NCBI GenBank assembly: GCA_004151065.3
Contig: NWUY0300003470.1
Coordinates: forward strand, 33,691-54,082
DNA: 20,392 bases
Origin: Larix sibirica
Taxonomy: Eukaryota; Streptophyta; Pinopsida; Pinales; Pinaceae
Reading direction: 5' to 3'
Below, piece by piece: positions 1 through 8,906 of this stretch. Position 1 is the first letter of the stretch, and every line of letters begins with the position of its first letter. Under the pieces are notes generated by a model. It saw nothing but the letters and a program-made list of their open reading frames with translations, was not told the origin of the DNA and did not search any database. Position numbers and translations under genes: made by a program.

Positions 1-1811
1 TACAAAAGTGTTAAAAAGGAGGGGCCCCAAATAACTTCAAAATTTTGGGGAAGGATTTTGCAGCAACAACAGGTCTGTGGAATTCGGTGATCTCTGTGAA
101 GTACCTTAAAGGAAACCCGGTGCAAACCTGGCTTAAGAAGCCCTCAAAATCTTCCAGAGGGGTCTCTTTTTTCTGGAAAGGTTTTCTAAAGGTCTTTTTG
201 TGGATAAATGATAGAATAGCTTGGAGGATAGGAGATAGCACAAATGTCCTTATTGGCATGGATCCTTAAGTTCACTATGAAGGGGACTATTTTCTTAGTC
301 AGTATGTTCTTCATTTTTAGCAGATTCTGGTATTTCCACTTTGACTCAGATCAAAAGACCGCCGAGTCTTAGTGTCAATGGAAAATATTGGTTACATGTG
401 GATGATCTTGGCCTCCAGGGCAGGAGGCAGAAGAGTGGTCGAGCTACATCAACAAAGTGAATGGTTCAGCTATAAGACTTACAAACTCGGATGATTCACT
501 GGTTTGAAATTGGTATAAGTCAAATGGGCATCTCTCACCTAAAGCAGAATATGAGGCTATTGCCATAGACTAGGGCTCGGTTCTCTTCAAATGGTGGTAT
601 GCCAAAATGTGGAAGTGGAACATTCCTGTTAAGCTTAAATTTTTATTTTGGCTTGCTATGGAAAATCGTATTTTCACTTAGGATAGATTGATCAAGAGGG
701 GTTGGATCGGGCCGAATGTTTGTTCTCTTTGCAGATGGGATGATGAGAGTGTAGATCATCTTTTATGTAGATGCCCTTTTAGTCGGAAGGTTTGGATGGA
801 ATGAATAGATCACTTCATATTTCTTTTGTGTGGGTTCTATATACTTGAGTCTTAATTTTGATCGTTGGTTTAAAGAAGTCAAATCGCACAGACTTCTTCC
901 TATATTCAATTGCTGGCAGATTTGGCTTGCATGTAATAGTGTTATTTTTTAGGAAATTTCACTAAATGCCTCTCTCTATGCGTTGAAATGTCTGGGTTTA
1001 TACCAGTTTTTTCATTATGAACTGGAGATTAAGAAGAAAATTTTGCTTTCTACTCCTTCATGCTCGGCAGGTTTGGCAGTTGGATTCTTTGATGGGGCGG
1101 TGCAAAATGGCATTGGGGGATGCAAAGTCATCCTTAGAGTCAATGAAGACCATCATTTTAAACTTATCATGGGTTGTGGCAAGGCCAATAACTCAAAAGC
1201 GGAGCTGCTAGAATTATGGTGTCTCCTAAATTTTTCCAGCTGCAACGACATAGTCGCACTTCAGGTCTTTAGGGACTCCTTGGATATTATTAACTAGTTT
1301 TTAGACCTTGCAAATCTCCAGGTTCTATCCTTGGATTCTTGGTGCTCTAGAGTCAAGGACCTTCAATATGTTTTTGTGAGTTTTCAAATTCAACATATTC
1401 ACAGAGAGTTCAATTCGGAAGCGGATGGTCTATCTAAAAGAGCTCTTTCCTGCCCGGAAGGGTGGTTAATTTTTGAGGAATTCGTTGATGGATCAGTTTC
1501 CTATGAAGGATTTGTCAATTTTTTTGAATCGAACTGAGGCTCTCATGTATCATGCGTTCTTGTTATGCATCATCTTTTCAGCAGTGAAGACTTTTTTGTT
1601 TCAAGTTGTCTCCTTTTGGGTGGGTCTCCCTTTGAGACTGGTCATGGTCTGGTCAGATCTAGTTTCTCTGTTGGGATTGTCGATTATAGTTTTTATGTCT
1701 ATATATCAGCTGTCATCTCCGTCTTGGAGATGGGTTGCTCAATATGTAACTAGTTTCTTTGATTCTAATGGAATATCAAGAATATGAGCTTTTTTTCTTT
1801 TGAAAAAAAAA
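1..1811 (+). mobile_element. LINE-A: 5'-truncated plant L1-type LINE, 3' end present
   Basis: The element enters the window already inside ORF2, downstream of the reverse transcriptase catalytic core. It runs through the zf-RVT region and RNase H, then about 270 bp of 3' untranslated sequence. It ends in gctttttttcttttg followed by an A9 tail at 1803-1811. The T-run and the tail could pair as a small hairpin, and LINE-C has a similar end. No target-site duplication can be tested because the 5' end is not in view. The order thumb, zf-RVT, RNase H is typical of plant L1-clade LINEs. Confidence 0.8.
15..1537 (+). pseudogene. LINE-A ORF2 C-terminal remnant (thumb, zf-RVT, RNase H)
   Basis: It would have encoded the C-terminal part of a LINE ORF2 polyprotein. 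Homology moves through the frames. At 45-269 the frame gives the linker after the RT core, with SVISVKYL, WKGFL and IAWRIGDSTNVLIGMDP. A second frame covers about 323-425. A third, from 427, gives WSSYINKVNG, then KLKFLFWLA, RGWIGPN and the zinc-binding pattern CxxC (721-732) with HxxxxC (757-774). The RNase H part (about 983-1537) keeps all four acidic positions: Asp in FFDGA (1091), Glu in KAELLEL (1202), Asp in RDSLDI (1274) and Asp in EADGLSK (1424). Stops interrupt it, including TAA after DP near 267, TGA near 802 and TAG at 1295-1297 inside RNase H, probably a former Trp codon. Frame changes alone rule out function. Confidence 0.85.
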
Positions 1812-1950
1812 GGTGGGAATGTATACCCTTGAAATTTGACTCCATTGACATGTTCTATAAGTGGATATTGTGTGACTTCGTCCTTGATCCTTGACTAGGT
1901 GGTAATTTTTTACAATAAATTGTATTAAATTAACAAGAAAACATGGGATA

Positions 1951-1992
1951 ATTGGCGAGTGTTGCATCATTATTGGCCAATGTTGCATCATT
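1951..1992. repeat. 21-bp tandem repeat, two units
   Basis: Units 1951-1971 and 1972-1992 share attggc, then an A, then tgttgcatcatt. They match at 19 of 21 positions, counted by eye. The size fits replication slippage; no function is implied. Confidence 0.8.
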
Positions 1993-2096
1993 TAAATAGT
2001 GTAGACAAGTAAATATCAATATAGGTTTTGCTAATCATCTTATATGTTTGGAAAAATAGCTTGCATAATGCAATACCATATTACCTTAAAAGGTAA

Positions 2097-2196
2097 CATG
2101 AAAATTAACTAATTTGTGATGATAATGTGACCAATCAAATTGATGATCATGAAAATTAATTAATTAGTGAATAATGTGACAAATTAAATTAATGAT
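2097..2196. repeat. Diverged tandem repeat of about 50 bp, two units
   Basis: Unit 1 (2097-2147, 51 bp) and unit 2 (2148-2196, 49 bp) both begin catgaaaattaa, contain ataatgtga and end with attratgat. Several substitutions and a 2-bp indel separate them, so the duplication is older than the 21-bp one nearby. Confidence 0.7.
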
Positions 2197-2631
2197 TTTA
2201 TGTCACTAGAAAAAATTATTATACTTGTTATTCAGTATATGAATCAAAGTATACAAATCATTGTGAGCAAAACTTTAAGTTAAAACACATAGATACTACC
2301 ACAAAGACCAACAGAGACACAGGACATAGTTCTACCAACCTCAATCTACAGCCAAATTGATGGCATTACAAAGTTCCTGCAGTAATACAAAGAGGCATGG
2401 CAATGTTAATTGAGTACAAAAACTGAGACATATACAATCGAACAAATCTCATATCAGAGAATATTGTTGGATCGGTTTGAAAAAAACATAAACTATAAAC
2501 CATCGGAGCAGTTAACTAAAGCTACGAACAGAAAGGACGCATTCATTCTACAAAAAAAATGACCAGATAAAAAATGCCCGGTCAGATAAAAAACCAAGGA
2601 GACAAAGCAATCAGAGCAGAAGAACCGAGCT

Positions 2632-3650
2632 CTACGAAACCACATCCAAAGAAATCCATTTCTCATAAGAAATAACACCCTTAGGAGCAATGAGAGCCTT
2701 TTTGGAGAGGAGGTCTGCCATCGAGTTGAACTCATGGAAAATGTGAACATGTTGTAATTGTCGAAAGTGTGATTGAAGACTTCTAAGCCTCTTTTGCCAA
2801 CCATCAAGGAGCACCACTTGCAAGGTTCAATGATTTCTAGCCCAATCCACTATCACTTTCGAATCATTGGTGATTTGCAATTCGGGGATCTTCTTCAGAT
2901 GAGAAAAAAACAGAAGCCTGAAGTATGGCAACAATTCACTTCTAGAATTTGTTCCTTTCCCACACCCCATCACCAGTTTGAAGAAATGATCTTGATTAAT
3001 GAAGAGGACCATACCCGCTCCTGAAACAGCTCCATCCTCCTGTGAAGCTCCATAAAAAAACCCAAGGTTATATGCTAGTCAAAATTTAGAGGATTTTTTT
3101 GGATGGATTCAGTAATCTTTTCGCCCCTCTTTCTTTCCAAATAAGCAGTCGAGGAGGAGGAAGCAACTTTAAGCACATTTGGAGCATAGTCTTTGAAGAT
3201 AACTTTATTCCTATGTTTCCAAATCACCCGGTAAATCGACAATTCCTCTCAGTAGTTGTCCACCAACTTCCAGGAAAACAGTGCCCACTTAAAAGATACA
3301 CCACTCCAAGCCTTTGAGATACTAACCATCCCAACAATCTTCCATCAAATATAACCATTACTACTAATGTTGTAATGAATATAAATAGTACTCGATATGT
3401 TATCACCATGCCAATTGTGGCTTGTCAAGTTGGTGGAAGTGGTGCATTGTTAATACCCCCACCAAGGTTCAAGTCTTTGCAATGACATGTTTATTGCTTA
3501 TTATCATTCTTTAAATTGTGATGGGGCTTGTGGTTGTGGTGGGCCCAAGTGCAAGTCTAGTGCAACTTTGGTGGGATAGATACCCCCCACTTGTGGCTTC
3601 TTAGTCAAATGATTTTGAGTAGTTGAATATTGTAAGTTGATTCACTTCAT
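2632..3650 (-). pseudogene. LINE-B ORF2 C-terminal remnant (zf-RVT end, RNase H)
   Basis: From the high-coordinate end, a weak frame on both sides of the SINE-like insert gives a degraded zf-RVT pattern in which the CxxC cysteines appear as Ser and Trp (3422-3411). It continues into GYI, a stop, WKIVGMVSI, then GVSFKWALFSW and VIWKHRNKVIFKD (about 3229-3191). After a frame change RNase H begins at FFYGASQ. Here the first catalytic Asp is replaced by Tyr (TAT at 3054-3052). The Glu of SRSELL, the Asp of TNDSKVIVDW and the Asp of MADLLSK are kept. A TGA at 2826-2824 lies between the third and fourth acidic positions, and the terminal stop is at 2634-2632. The frameshift, the in-frame stops and the lost Asp make this a dead copy. 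Confidence 0.75.
3415..3599 (+). mobile_element. SINE-like insertion with 9-bp flanking direct repeats, nested in LINE-B
   Basis: A 167-bp segment (3424-3590) is bracketed by identical copies of ttgtggctt (3415-3423 and 3591-3599), as expected of a target-site duplication. The insert begins with an A-box-like stretch, caagttggtgg (about 3426-3436). About 40 bp later comes a good B-box match, ggttcaagtct (3466-3476). That is the spacing of a tRNA-derived Pol III promoter. Removing the insert and one repeat lets the LINE-B frame continue. It ends in ccccccac rather than an A or T tail, which is unusual, so a non-SINE origin is possible. Confidence 0.55.
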
Positions 3651-3837
3651 TAAACGTATTCTAATATCAAAAAAGTGCATACATGTCATATTGAAATATA
3701 ATAAATATTTGTCGAAAATAATACATTATCGTCTCGATGTGAAACAAAAGGTAAGTTTGCATAAACCTTAACACTTACTTATTGACTTAAGCTTGCATTA
3801 AAAGTATGTCTAGTAACACAAGTTCACAATCATGATA
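3651..3837. other. Short spacer between LINE-B and the LINE-C 3' end
   Basis: AT-rich sequence with no frame I can match to an element. It may be the remaining host sequence between two LINE insertions in the same orientation. The copy 2 equivalent is 13590-13776. Confidence 0.5.
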
Positions 3838-5700
3838 CCTTTTTCCTCGAAAAAAAAGAAGTTGCAGTTCATTTTTATTAAAATCAACCACATAGTTCAA
3901 ATGCCCATAGGACCTTACATATATTTTTGGTGTATCTTATAAACTCCAAAGGTGATATACAAAAAAGGACAGCAGTCCTTCTTTAAATAAAAGCACTTAC
4001 TCGAAGTAGAGATGAAGCATGTTTACACCAAATAAAAAATAAAAAATACATAACGGATTTAAATTTAAAACCCATGTTAGATATCATATCACACTCATCG
4101 AGGTGGTCTCATAACAAGAAGCTTGAAACTGTAAATATGTCCTCATCCAGGAAGGGGTCCATGATCGTGTTTCATAAGAATGTCATTGTCCATTTCCCAA
4201 CAATGCCAAATGAAAACATCAACATGTAATCATGTCTTGGATAGCTGACCTGCCTAGTTGTTCCTCTCTCTAAAAATATGGTGGAAAGTTAACCCCCGAA
4301 AAAATCCTAACAATCTAATCAATTCCTCATATATTTGCTTCAGCATAAATTTTTTGGGGGGGCTCTTTAATCTCATCCAATTAACTACTAACTTTGAATC
4401 CCCAAACACTTGTAGCCTCTGAACCTGCTTAGAAATAACTAATAGTAGTCGCAGTTTCAAGGCCAACAACTATGCTCGATTGTTTGAACTAGGACCAATT
4501 CCAACTGCAAATTTCACCCATTGTGTATCATAAAAAATATAATATTCTAGATGCCCCTCCCTAAGTAGGGGTACCCTGAGAAGCCCCATCAAAATAAGAC
4601 TAGCAAGTAGACCTGTCAATAGTTTCCTCAACAATGGATCTCACTTTTGGAATACCATCCACCTGGGGAAAGTGATTGAGGATAGCTAAACCTTTTGAGG
4701 CATACACAGTTGGTGAGATATATGTCTCTTCAAAAATGGCTTTGTTCCTAGCCAGCCAAGTCCCCCAAATAAGGATAGAAGGTGACGTTAGAAATTTTTT
4801 GTAAGCCACATTGTTTATCCAAGCATGTACTGCTCTTACAAGATCTTGTCCATTCCAGATGAAGTGTATGCCCTTGACCAAAGACACATGTTCCCACATC
4901 TTTACCAGGAAATTACAGTTAATGAACGGGTGACTAATATTTTTGTTAATTTCTTTGCAAAGTGGACACCCGCCCGGACCCACCCAATATCTCATGATCA
5001 TAGTGTCCCAAATTGGTACTTTATCTGACAGAGCCAACCACAAAAACAATTTTACTTTTAATTGACATTTGAGTTTGCACAGCACAATTGCCCACTATGG
5101 GGGGTCCGGGTGATCTTCTTCCTCCCTAACCACACTGTAGCCTAAACAAGGGGTCTATCCACCACCCAATGCATTCCTTGACCAGATTAAATCATCAGGT
5201 TTGTCCATTAATCTTAAATGAAAATCTTGTAGATCCTTGACATATCCATCCCTTAATACTTTTTCATCATTTATGAAGCCCAAATCCTCTGCTTTAAGTC
5301 ATCCTTGTCTAATAGGAGAGGTGTTTGCAACATCCCCAACCTGACCCAACAAGACAAGGTCTTCATCCCTCAAGTCCTCCACCATAGCCTGAGTAAGTCA
5401 GTGAGCTCCAGAGCACCCGATCCATGGGTCTTGTCCTAGCCTGATCTTGGATCCATCCCCAACTCTCCAAACCATCCAATCCCCAATAACATGAAATGGC
5501 ATAATTAATTCCTTCCACATGATGGAGACATTCCTAGTATGCTTATTACCAATTCTAAACCATTCCTCAACGGAAAGTGGGAAAATGTATTTCCGGTAAA
5601 CCACTTTCACTCACAGGCCCTCACCTTTAAGGATCCTCCACACTCCCTTGGCGACCAAAGCCCTTGCAAAATAAGGGGGTACTTCAATATTAAAATAAGT
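3838..5700 (-). mobile_element. LINE-C: 5'-truncated LINE, minus strand, 3' end present
   Basis: The best preserved LINE of the window. On the minus strand it runs from the end of the RT/thumb (about 5700) through the linker, zf-RVT and RNase H. It then has about 300 bp of 3' untranslated sequence ending near 3840. The end reads cttctttttttt, cgagg, aaaaagg, a T-run followed by an A-run like the LINE-A terminus. The 5' boundary is approximate: LINE-like residues begin near NIEVPPYFARAL (5691), and upstream sequence is not recognisable. Confidence 0.8.
4143..5700 (-). pseudogene. LINE-C ORF2 C-terminal remnant (thumb/linker, zf-RVT, RNase H)
   Basis: A single frame can be followed from 5691 to about 4540. 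It gives AKGVWRIL, then KVVYRKYIF, SIMWKELI, VIGDWMVWRVGDGSKIRLG and DPWIG. Next are KLKCQLKVKLFLWLAL, YWVGPGG and zinc ligands CPLC with HPFINC, then SILIWGTWLARNKAIFEE and the RNase H opening YFDGASQG. Stops interrupt it at 5613-5611, 5400-5398, 4602-4600 and at least three other points. At the A6 run 4532-4537 the frame shifts and RNase H resumes with VKFAVGIGPSSNNRA. The catalytic Glu codon is now TAG (4472-4470). The Asp of VFGDSK is kept, and the last Asp, after ERNN and a stop, is Gly (4250-4248). The frame ends near 4145. It is a non-functional relic of a LINE polyprotein. Confidence 0.85.
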
Positions 5701-6299
5701 AATACAAAGTTTTTGGAAGAGAACTTTGAATCTGATTTTTTGTTTAATCATGCATATATTAAATCTCAAAAGATTGACTAGCAAAAGTTTTATATACATC
5801 CACATAGTAAGCATGATTCGTGCTATTTCAAGAACAAATAACCATGTATTTGATAACTCCACATTTATTCATCTGCATCAACTAGGACTATAACTATTTT
5901 CACCTTTGCATCGAGATAAGTGGGATGCATTTTACAACCTAGTATGGATAAGATGTGTAACGCAATATAACAGTGACATGGCATAAGTTAGGGAAAAATA
6001 TAAATAGAACATTAATAATAATAAAATAAATAACATCTAAACCACCCACTTTACAATTGATATGGATAAGATATGTAGAATAAAGTATTCATATTAAACA
6101 AAAGTAAAAGAAATGTTGACATCCATAATGTAAAAGTGAAAAAAAACCAATCATAATAAAAAAAGGCATGACATAACATAAATAAGAGTGGATCCAACTT
6201 TTAAGTACATAAAATTTTAATATTCATTTATTTTTAATCCCTCTTGGTACTTAATAGATCCCATTTAAGATGGATCTATGTTGGTTTTAATTTATTTAT
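5701..6299. other. AT-rich intergenic DNA, no gene recognised
   Basis: No coding frame or RNA gene is visible. The phrase tatggataagat occurs twice (about 5943 and 6060) in similar surroundings, perhaps an old local duplication. The two single-base differences between the large copies start here, at 6262 and 6292. Copy 2 equivalent: 15640-16238. Confidence 0.5.
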
Positions 6300-6480
6300 T
6301 GGATGTGAGGATCACAGCATAGTGAATTGGTAAAAGCTTTGTTTTATGGAAGAGGTGTAAGGTTCAAATTTCTCTCAGTGTATTAAATTAGGGTGTTCTA
6401 TCATGTTAATATATAGAATTGAGATTTTTACTCTCTATAAAAAATCTATGAGACATTGCTTACTAAAGGTGTGATACTTA
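6300..6480 (+). mobile_element. SINE-like module with A and B boxes
   Basis: An A-box-like stretch, agcatagtgaattggtaaaa (6316-6335), is followed about 41 bp after its tagtg core by a B-box-like ggttcaaattt (6361-6371). This is tRNA-like spacing and wording, recalling plant tRNA-derived SINEs. No cloverleaf can be drawn, so it is not a tRNA gene. The 3' limit is a guess and I found no flanking target repeats. Confidence 0.4.
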
Positions 6481-6844
6481 TCTTACTCGAGCACATATAT
6501 TTTTGGTTGTATTATATACATACTTTTATATTAAAATATAAAGTTTAGTTTTCTCACATGATTAATGCGAATAATCTTATTTAATGTCACAACCTAGCCA
6601 CATGTCAACTTGACTGATGGGATCCTTTGTTTTTGGGACAAGGGACCCCATTTGCACAACGATTTGACTACTTAGTTTATAGATGATTTTTTTATCTTTG
6701 GGATGATCATTGTCCTCGATGTTTCATTATTTAAGTAATGATTCGATAAGTATTTAGGTAGAAGTTGTTGGTAAATTGGATCTAGTCGAGGTGGTTGACA
6801 AGAGGAGAGTTATCCTCCCCACTCAAGATAAATTATCCAATTGA
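6481..6844. other. Unassigned AT-rich DNA
   Basis: I see no frame, promoter or repeat here that I can support. Copy 2 equivalent: 16420-16783. Confidence 0.5.
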
Positions 6845-6984
6845 CATATTGAGCTCTTAATAAGCATGTTATTGTATCGGCCTTGAGCCCCAGAGAATCT
6901 AGTTTATCCTAGGTACCATCCTCATAATGAGGGGAAGTGCTCAATGGATTTCCTTGGGATATGTATTTAATGGTTAAAAAAAAA
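6845..6984 (+). mobile_element. Possible SINE 3' part with A9 tail
   Basis: A B-box-like ggccttgagcccc (6879-6891) follows a weak A-box-like gagctcttaataagc (6851-6865) at shorter than normal spacing. The segment then runs through gctcaatggatttccttggg to an A9 run at 6976-6984. The tail and the B-box wording suggest a degraded short retroposon. It could equally be chance in AT-rich DNA. Confidence 0.28.
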
Positions 6985-8320
6985 CTTTAGTTCTTATTCA
7001 ACAAAGTGTTTTATTATGACACCATTTTCTATTATAAATATGTACTCATGTACTCTTTTGTAATGTGAACTTTTATATCGGTGCTCTTTGTTCTCTCTTG
7101 TGTTTCACTTTTTGTCATTTTTGCTTGTATATAAGAGTGGGTGATCTGTTTGTAGCATTTCACTATGAAAGTCTCGATCTGAGTTATCACATCGATTCTT
7201 CTTCAAAGACAATATCTATTGCTAGGTTCATGTTGTAATGTTGTTCTCTTCAAAGCATGTCTATATGCCAAATGTACAATTAATGCATTATCAACTCCAT
7301 AGTGATTTCACACAATGCTCAGCATAACACCCACAAATTGCAAACAAATATTATAAATTAGTATTGTGGCGCCCTCAATTCCACATAAAAAAAACCAATC
7401 ATGACATCGTGATTAACCTAGGAAAGAGAATGATTTTTTTAACATAAAAAGGTAATCCATAATACATGATTCCCGCAATCACTACAAAGACATGCATATC
7501 ATTCTCAAGATTATTTACATCTTAGTTTCTAACTGTGTTATGCATACAACTCATTGCATACTTCATAAGGGTCACAACAAGGAGAATGCGAACACATAAC
7601 CCATTAACCAAGGAACATTTCACAAAGTTCTAATCTAATTTGTCCATGTATGAACATCATCCCTAGTGATACTCTCATTTCTCACGAATTTCACTTGACA
7701 AGGTTTCTATATCTAACAAATAATAGGTCTTTACATACGAAATCTTTCTCCACAAATTATGGTATATTTAAGAATGAAATTATTATTTCATAAGCAAAGA
7801 CAGTCAAAGCTTGCATGAAGGCATCAAGAATATAAGAATAAATGTTTGATTTTGTTAAGAATTACATCCACATGGTATGGGGCAACTCTACACACAGAGT
7901 TTAACCCAACAAATATACCCACAAAGTTGAGTTGCTTCTCCAAGATCTCTACTCATGGATAGTATATATTTCCCCAAGCACCACAAAGACACCATTTCTC
8001 TAATCATTATTAATCTTTCCATGTTTGGGATTTTACTTATATTCATTAAGATCCAATGGCAAGAAATATTGTTCACTTCAAAACTAGAATACTTGTCCAA
8101 AATGGATCAATATATAATTTGTCATTTGTTTTGGTGTTTTCTAGGTTGAACAATTTGATGATTAATTTGCATATTTGGGTCCCAGAACCTTTCAATTCTT
8201 GTTTAAGGGATTAAACAGTGTTTTTTGGAGTCCAAAATTCACAAACTATCTGCATAACCCCCGTCAATGTTATTCTACACTCTGATACATTTCTAATGAT
8301 GCAAAGAGAACATCAATCAA
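6985..8320. other. Unassigned intergenic DNA
   Basis: No conserved coding frame was recognised in 1.3 kb. The stretch starting tgtggcgccctcaattcc (about 7364) resembles the start of some plant gypsy LTRs. I see no matching end, primer-binding site or internal domain, so I do not call it. Copy 2 equivalent: 16924-18259. Confidence 0.45.
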
Positions 8321-8880
8321 TGTTTGTATGAGGAGGTTATGCCTCCCATAAGTTGACCTATCCAGTTTACCACCATGGTAATCAGGGGATTCCACATGAG
8401 ATCTCATTACCCACACATGTGGACTATCAAGAAAATTTTATAGGGTCCAAAACCCTAACCTTAATCGATATTTGAGGCATGTATAAGCCCTAAAACTAAC
8501 CCTACATGGCCATCGGGCTATGTGAAATACCGAGTCGTTAGGAGGAGAAGGGTTTCCATTATGATGATGTTATTGTGTTTTTCCATAGATGAGAAACAAT
8601 AAGGGATTGGATATTAGAGAAGAGTAGAGGAAGTAGGATACTGTGTAGTAGTAGTGTAGGACACAGTGTCAAGGGTAACTCCATAGTCAGTACCTCTTTC
8701 TTTATATTTTCATTGCATATTGGAGAAGAAAATATCAAGGCGTAGTCCTCACTTCTAGCTGAGTTTTTCCCCATATTGGGTTTTCCCAAGGTATATGTTG
8801 GTTTATTTGTGTGGATGTGTTATTTTTCTCTAGTTTTTTCCTTTCAATTTTATTTTATTTATCATTCTGTGGAATTTAGA
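8321..8880 (+). mobile_element. Probable copia-type LTR, solo or truncated
   Basis: The block cgtagtcctcacttctagct (8741-8760), followed by gagtttttccccatattggg and then ttttcccaaggtat (8761-8794) and a T-rich stretch, resembles the R-U5 part of plant Ty1/copia LTRs. About 430 bp upstream, tgtttgtatgaggagg begins a region with the hairpin GGAGG-TTATG-CCTCC (8332-8346), a plausible LTR start. I cannot fix the ends: there is no clear target duplication and no tRNA-Met primer-binding site follows. No gag or pol adjoins it in the same orientation, so a solo or truncated LTR is most likely. Confidence 0.42.
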
Positions 8881-8906
8881 TAAGATAATGAATTAAGTTG
8901 TAAGAT

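Larger units (their letters stand above)
1812..2284. other. AT-rich spacer without a recognisable gene
   Basis: This lies between the 3' ends of convergent LINE-A and LINE-B. I see no coding frame worth calling. The only structure is a 21-bp tandem pair (1951-1992) and a diverged tandem pair of about 50 bp (2097-2196). The same interval in copy 2 is 11751-12223. Confidence 0.6.
2285..3650 (-). mobile_element. LINE-B: truncated LINE, minus strand, split by a SINE-like insertion
   Basis: Minus-strand remnant of the same LINE superfamily as LINE-A, converging on it. Reading down from about 3650 come the end of the zf-RVT region, a linker with VIWKHRNKVIFKD, RNase H, and then a 3' region of about 350 bp. 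The outer ends are approximate because I see no clear poly(A) tail at the low-coordinate end. A 167-bp SINE-like element at 3424-3590 interrupts the zf-RVT part. The RNase H stretch GCGK-NS-ELL resembles that of LINE-A, so the two are related copies in opposite orientation. Confidence 0.7.

Noticed and set aside
983-1297. Open frames of 60-160 codons as independent genes
   Set aside because: The longest ones, such as 4600-5085 minus and 983-1297 plus, are stop-bounded pieces of LINE ORF2. The remaining open frames are shadows or chance frames with no recognisable content.
6316-6371. Functional tRNA gene
   Set aside because: The A and B boxes are present, but the acceptor, anticodon and T stems do not pair, so a SINE-like relic fits better.
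7364-7440. Gypsy LTR start (tgtggcgccctcaattcc)
   Set aside because: It resembles some plant LTR 5' ends, but I found no matching 3' end, target repeat, primer-binding site or internal domain.
8449-8505. Interstitial telomere repeats (aaaccctaacc, agccctaaaactaaccct)
   Set aside because: There are only a few scattered, irregular matches to CCCTAAA-like motifs. Such short motifs are common by chance in plant DNA.
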